Assembly (NCBI GenBank): GCA_903930165.1
Contig: CAIYXO010000068.1
Location: 1 to 12,924 of the forward strand
Source of the DNA: an uncultured Verrucomicrobiota bacterium
Lineage (GTDB): Bacteria > Verrucomicrobiota > Verrucomicrobiia > Limisphaerales > UBA9464
Direction: 5' to 3'
DNA: 12,924 nt
The position numbers were made by a program, and so were the translations under genes. Below are positions 12,194 to 12,924 of the stretch, one piece after another. Under the pieces are notes generated by a model, which saw only the letters and a program-made list of their open reading frames with translations, made no database searches and was not told where the DNA came from. Each line of letters starts with the position of its first letter. Positions within the stretch are counted from its first letter, which is position 1.

Positions 12194-12924
12194 TCAGGCG
12201 GCGAGCTTCGGCTGGAGGAACTTCTCCAGCTTCAGGGAGTCCGCCGCGAACAGGCGGATGCCCTCGCTCAGCTTCTCCGTCGCCATCTGGTCCTCGTTGT
12301 GCATCCAACGGAACGCGGCCTCGTCGAGGTGGATCTTCTCCAACGGGGACGCCGCCGCGCGTTCCGGGGTGAGCTTCGGCACCACGGCACCGGTGTTCGA
12401 CTGCAGTTCCTCCAGCAACGACGGCGCGATGGTGAGCAGGTCGGAACCCGCCAACTCCAGGATCTCCTCCTTGTTGCGGAACGAGGCGCCCATGACCTCG
12501 GTCGTGTAGCCGAACTTCTTGTAGTAGTTGTAGATCTTGGTGACCGACAGCACGCCGGGATCCTCCGCCGGGGCGTAGCCCGCGACGCCGGTGGCCTTCT
12601 TGTGCCAGTCGAGGATGCGTCCGACGAAGGGCGAGATGAGCTGCACGCCGGCCTCGGCGCAGGCGACCGCCTGGGCGAAGGAGAAGAGCAGGGTCAGATT
12701 GCAGCGGATGCCGTCCTGCTTGAGCCGCGCCGCGGCCTGGATGCCTTCCCAGGTGGAGGCGCGCTTGCTCAGGATGCGTTCGCGCGGGATTCCGGCCGCC
12801 TCGTAGAAGGAGATCAGCTGGCGGGCCTTGGCGACGCTGGCCCCGGTGTCGAAGGAGAGCCGGGCGTCCACCTCGGTGGAGACGCGGTTGGGCACGATCC
12901 CGAGGATCTCGATGCCGAAGGCGA
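12194..12924 (-). CDS. tal: Transaldolase, 5' end outside the window
   Basis: Pentose-phosphate enzyme moving a dihydroxyacetone unit between sugar phosphates (sedoheptulose 7-phosphate plus glyceraldehyde 3-phosphate to erythrose 4-phosphate plus fructose 6-phosphate). 242 complete codons are visible, about the last three quarters of a TalB-type (around 317-residue) protein. Hallmarks are PNRVSTEVDARLSFD, the Schiff-base lysine in ILSKRASTWEGI, CNLTLLFSFAQAVACAEAGV, LISPFVGRILDWHKK, YAPAEDPGVLSV, VMGASFRNKEEILELAG and the C-terminal MHNEDQMATEKLSEGIRLFAADSLKLEKFL. The frame stays open to the window edge, coding GIEILGIV before the GTG at 12895, which is therefore internal and not the start. 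It is convergent with the DUF2892 gene. Confidence 0.96.
   Translation of the reverse strand, partial: AFGIEILGIVPNRVSTEVDARLSFDTGASVAKARQLISFYEAAGIPRERILSKRASTWEGIQAAARLKQDGIRCNLTLLFSFAQAVACAEAGVQLISPFVGRILDWHKKATGVAGYAPAEDPGVLSVTKIYNYYKKFGYTTEVMGASFRNKEEILELAGSDLLTIAPSLLEELQSNTGAVVPKLTPERAAASPLEKIHLDEAAFRWMHNEDQMATEKLSEGIRLFAADSLKLEKFLQPKLAA

Noticed and set aside
12194..12895. GTG at 12895 as the start of the transaldolase
   Set aside because: The frame remains open to the window end and encodes GIEILGIV upstream, matching the conserved transaldolase sequence, so the GTG is an internal valine codon.

Overview
The window is a GC-rich chromosomal segment from a Gram-negative-type bacterium with several exported or periplasmic proteins. 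The gene mix (a DUF4331 secreted protein, a HupE/UreJ-like protein with a long periplasmic front, YceI, a four-helix-bundle protein) suggests Verrucomicrobiota or a relative. So do the heptamer and octamer intergenic arrays and the scarcity of Shine-Dalgarno sequences. That placement is inference; no rRNA or tRNA gene is present to settle it.

Layout. (1) 59-3322, minus strand: an ECF sigma factor overlaps a ChrR-type cupin anti-sigma factor by 4 bp, and the biosynthetic arginine decarboxylase speA follows after a 138-bp gap. (2) 3323-3640: a divergent regulatory region in which the octamer TTCGGGAT occurs three times, twice facing right and once facing left. (3) 3641-7715, plus strand: a secreted DUF4331 protein, an exported TPR protein and a HupE/UreJ-like membrane protein, the last two overlapping by one base. 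(4) 7871-8813, minus strand: a YceI-family periplasmic protein preceded by a small two-helix membrane protein I do not recognise. (5) 9242-11429, plus strand: ubiX and a ubiA-type prenyltransferase, separated by about 680 bp holding a four-helix-bundle gene between inverted arrays of a 7-bp repeat. (6) 11630-11821, plus strand: a small DUF2892 membrane protein, then a strong terminator and two more hairpins. (7) 12194 to the window end, minus strand: a transaldolase cut off at its 5' side.

How the parts may work together. The sigma/anti-sigma pair, the shared octamer and the DUF4331-TPR-HupE run look like one regulated envelope module. The cupin would act as sensor, and the secreted and membrane proteins would be the output. 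A metal-handling role is suggested, not shown, by the HupE/UreJ family relation, an EF-hand-like loop in that protein, and a possible N-terminal Ser-Ser-His on the mature DUF4331 protein. UbiX makes prenylated FMN for UbiD-type decarboxylases, and UbiA-type enzymes prenylate aromatic quinone precursors, so that pair belongs to ubiquinone or futalosine-type menaquinone synthesis.

Two kinds of non-coding structure stand out. One is a dispersed repeat of about 130-140 bp, present in three diverged copies just after stop codons. The other is the four-helix-bundle cassette that appears to have been inserted between ubiX and ubiA.
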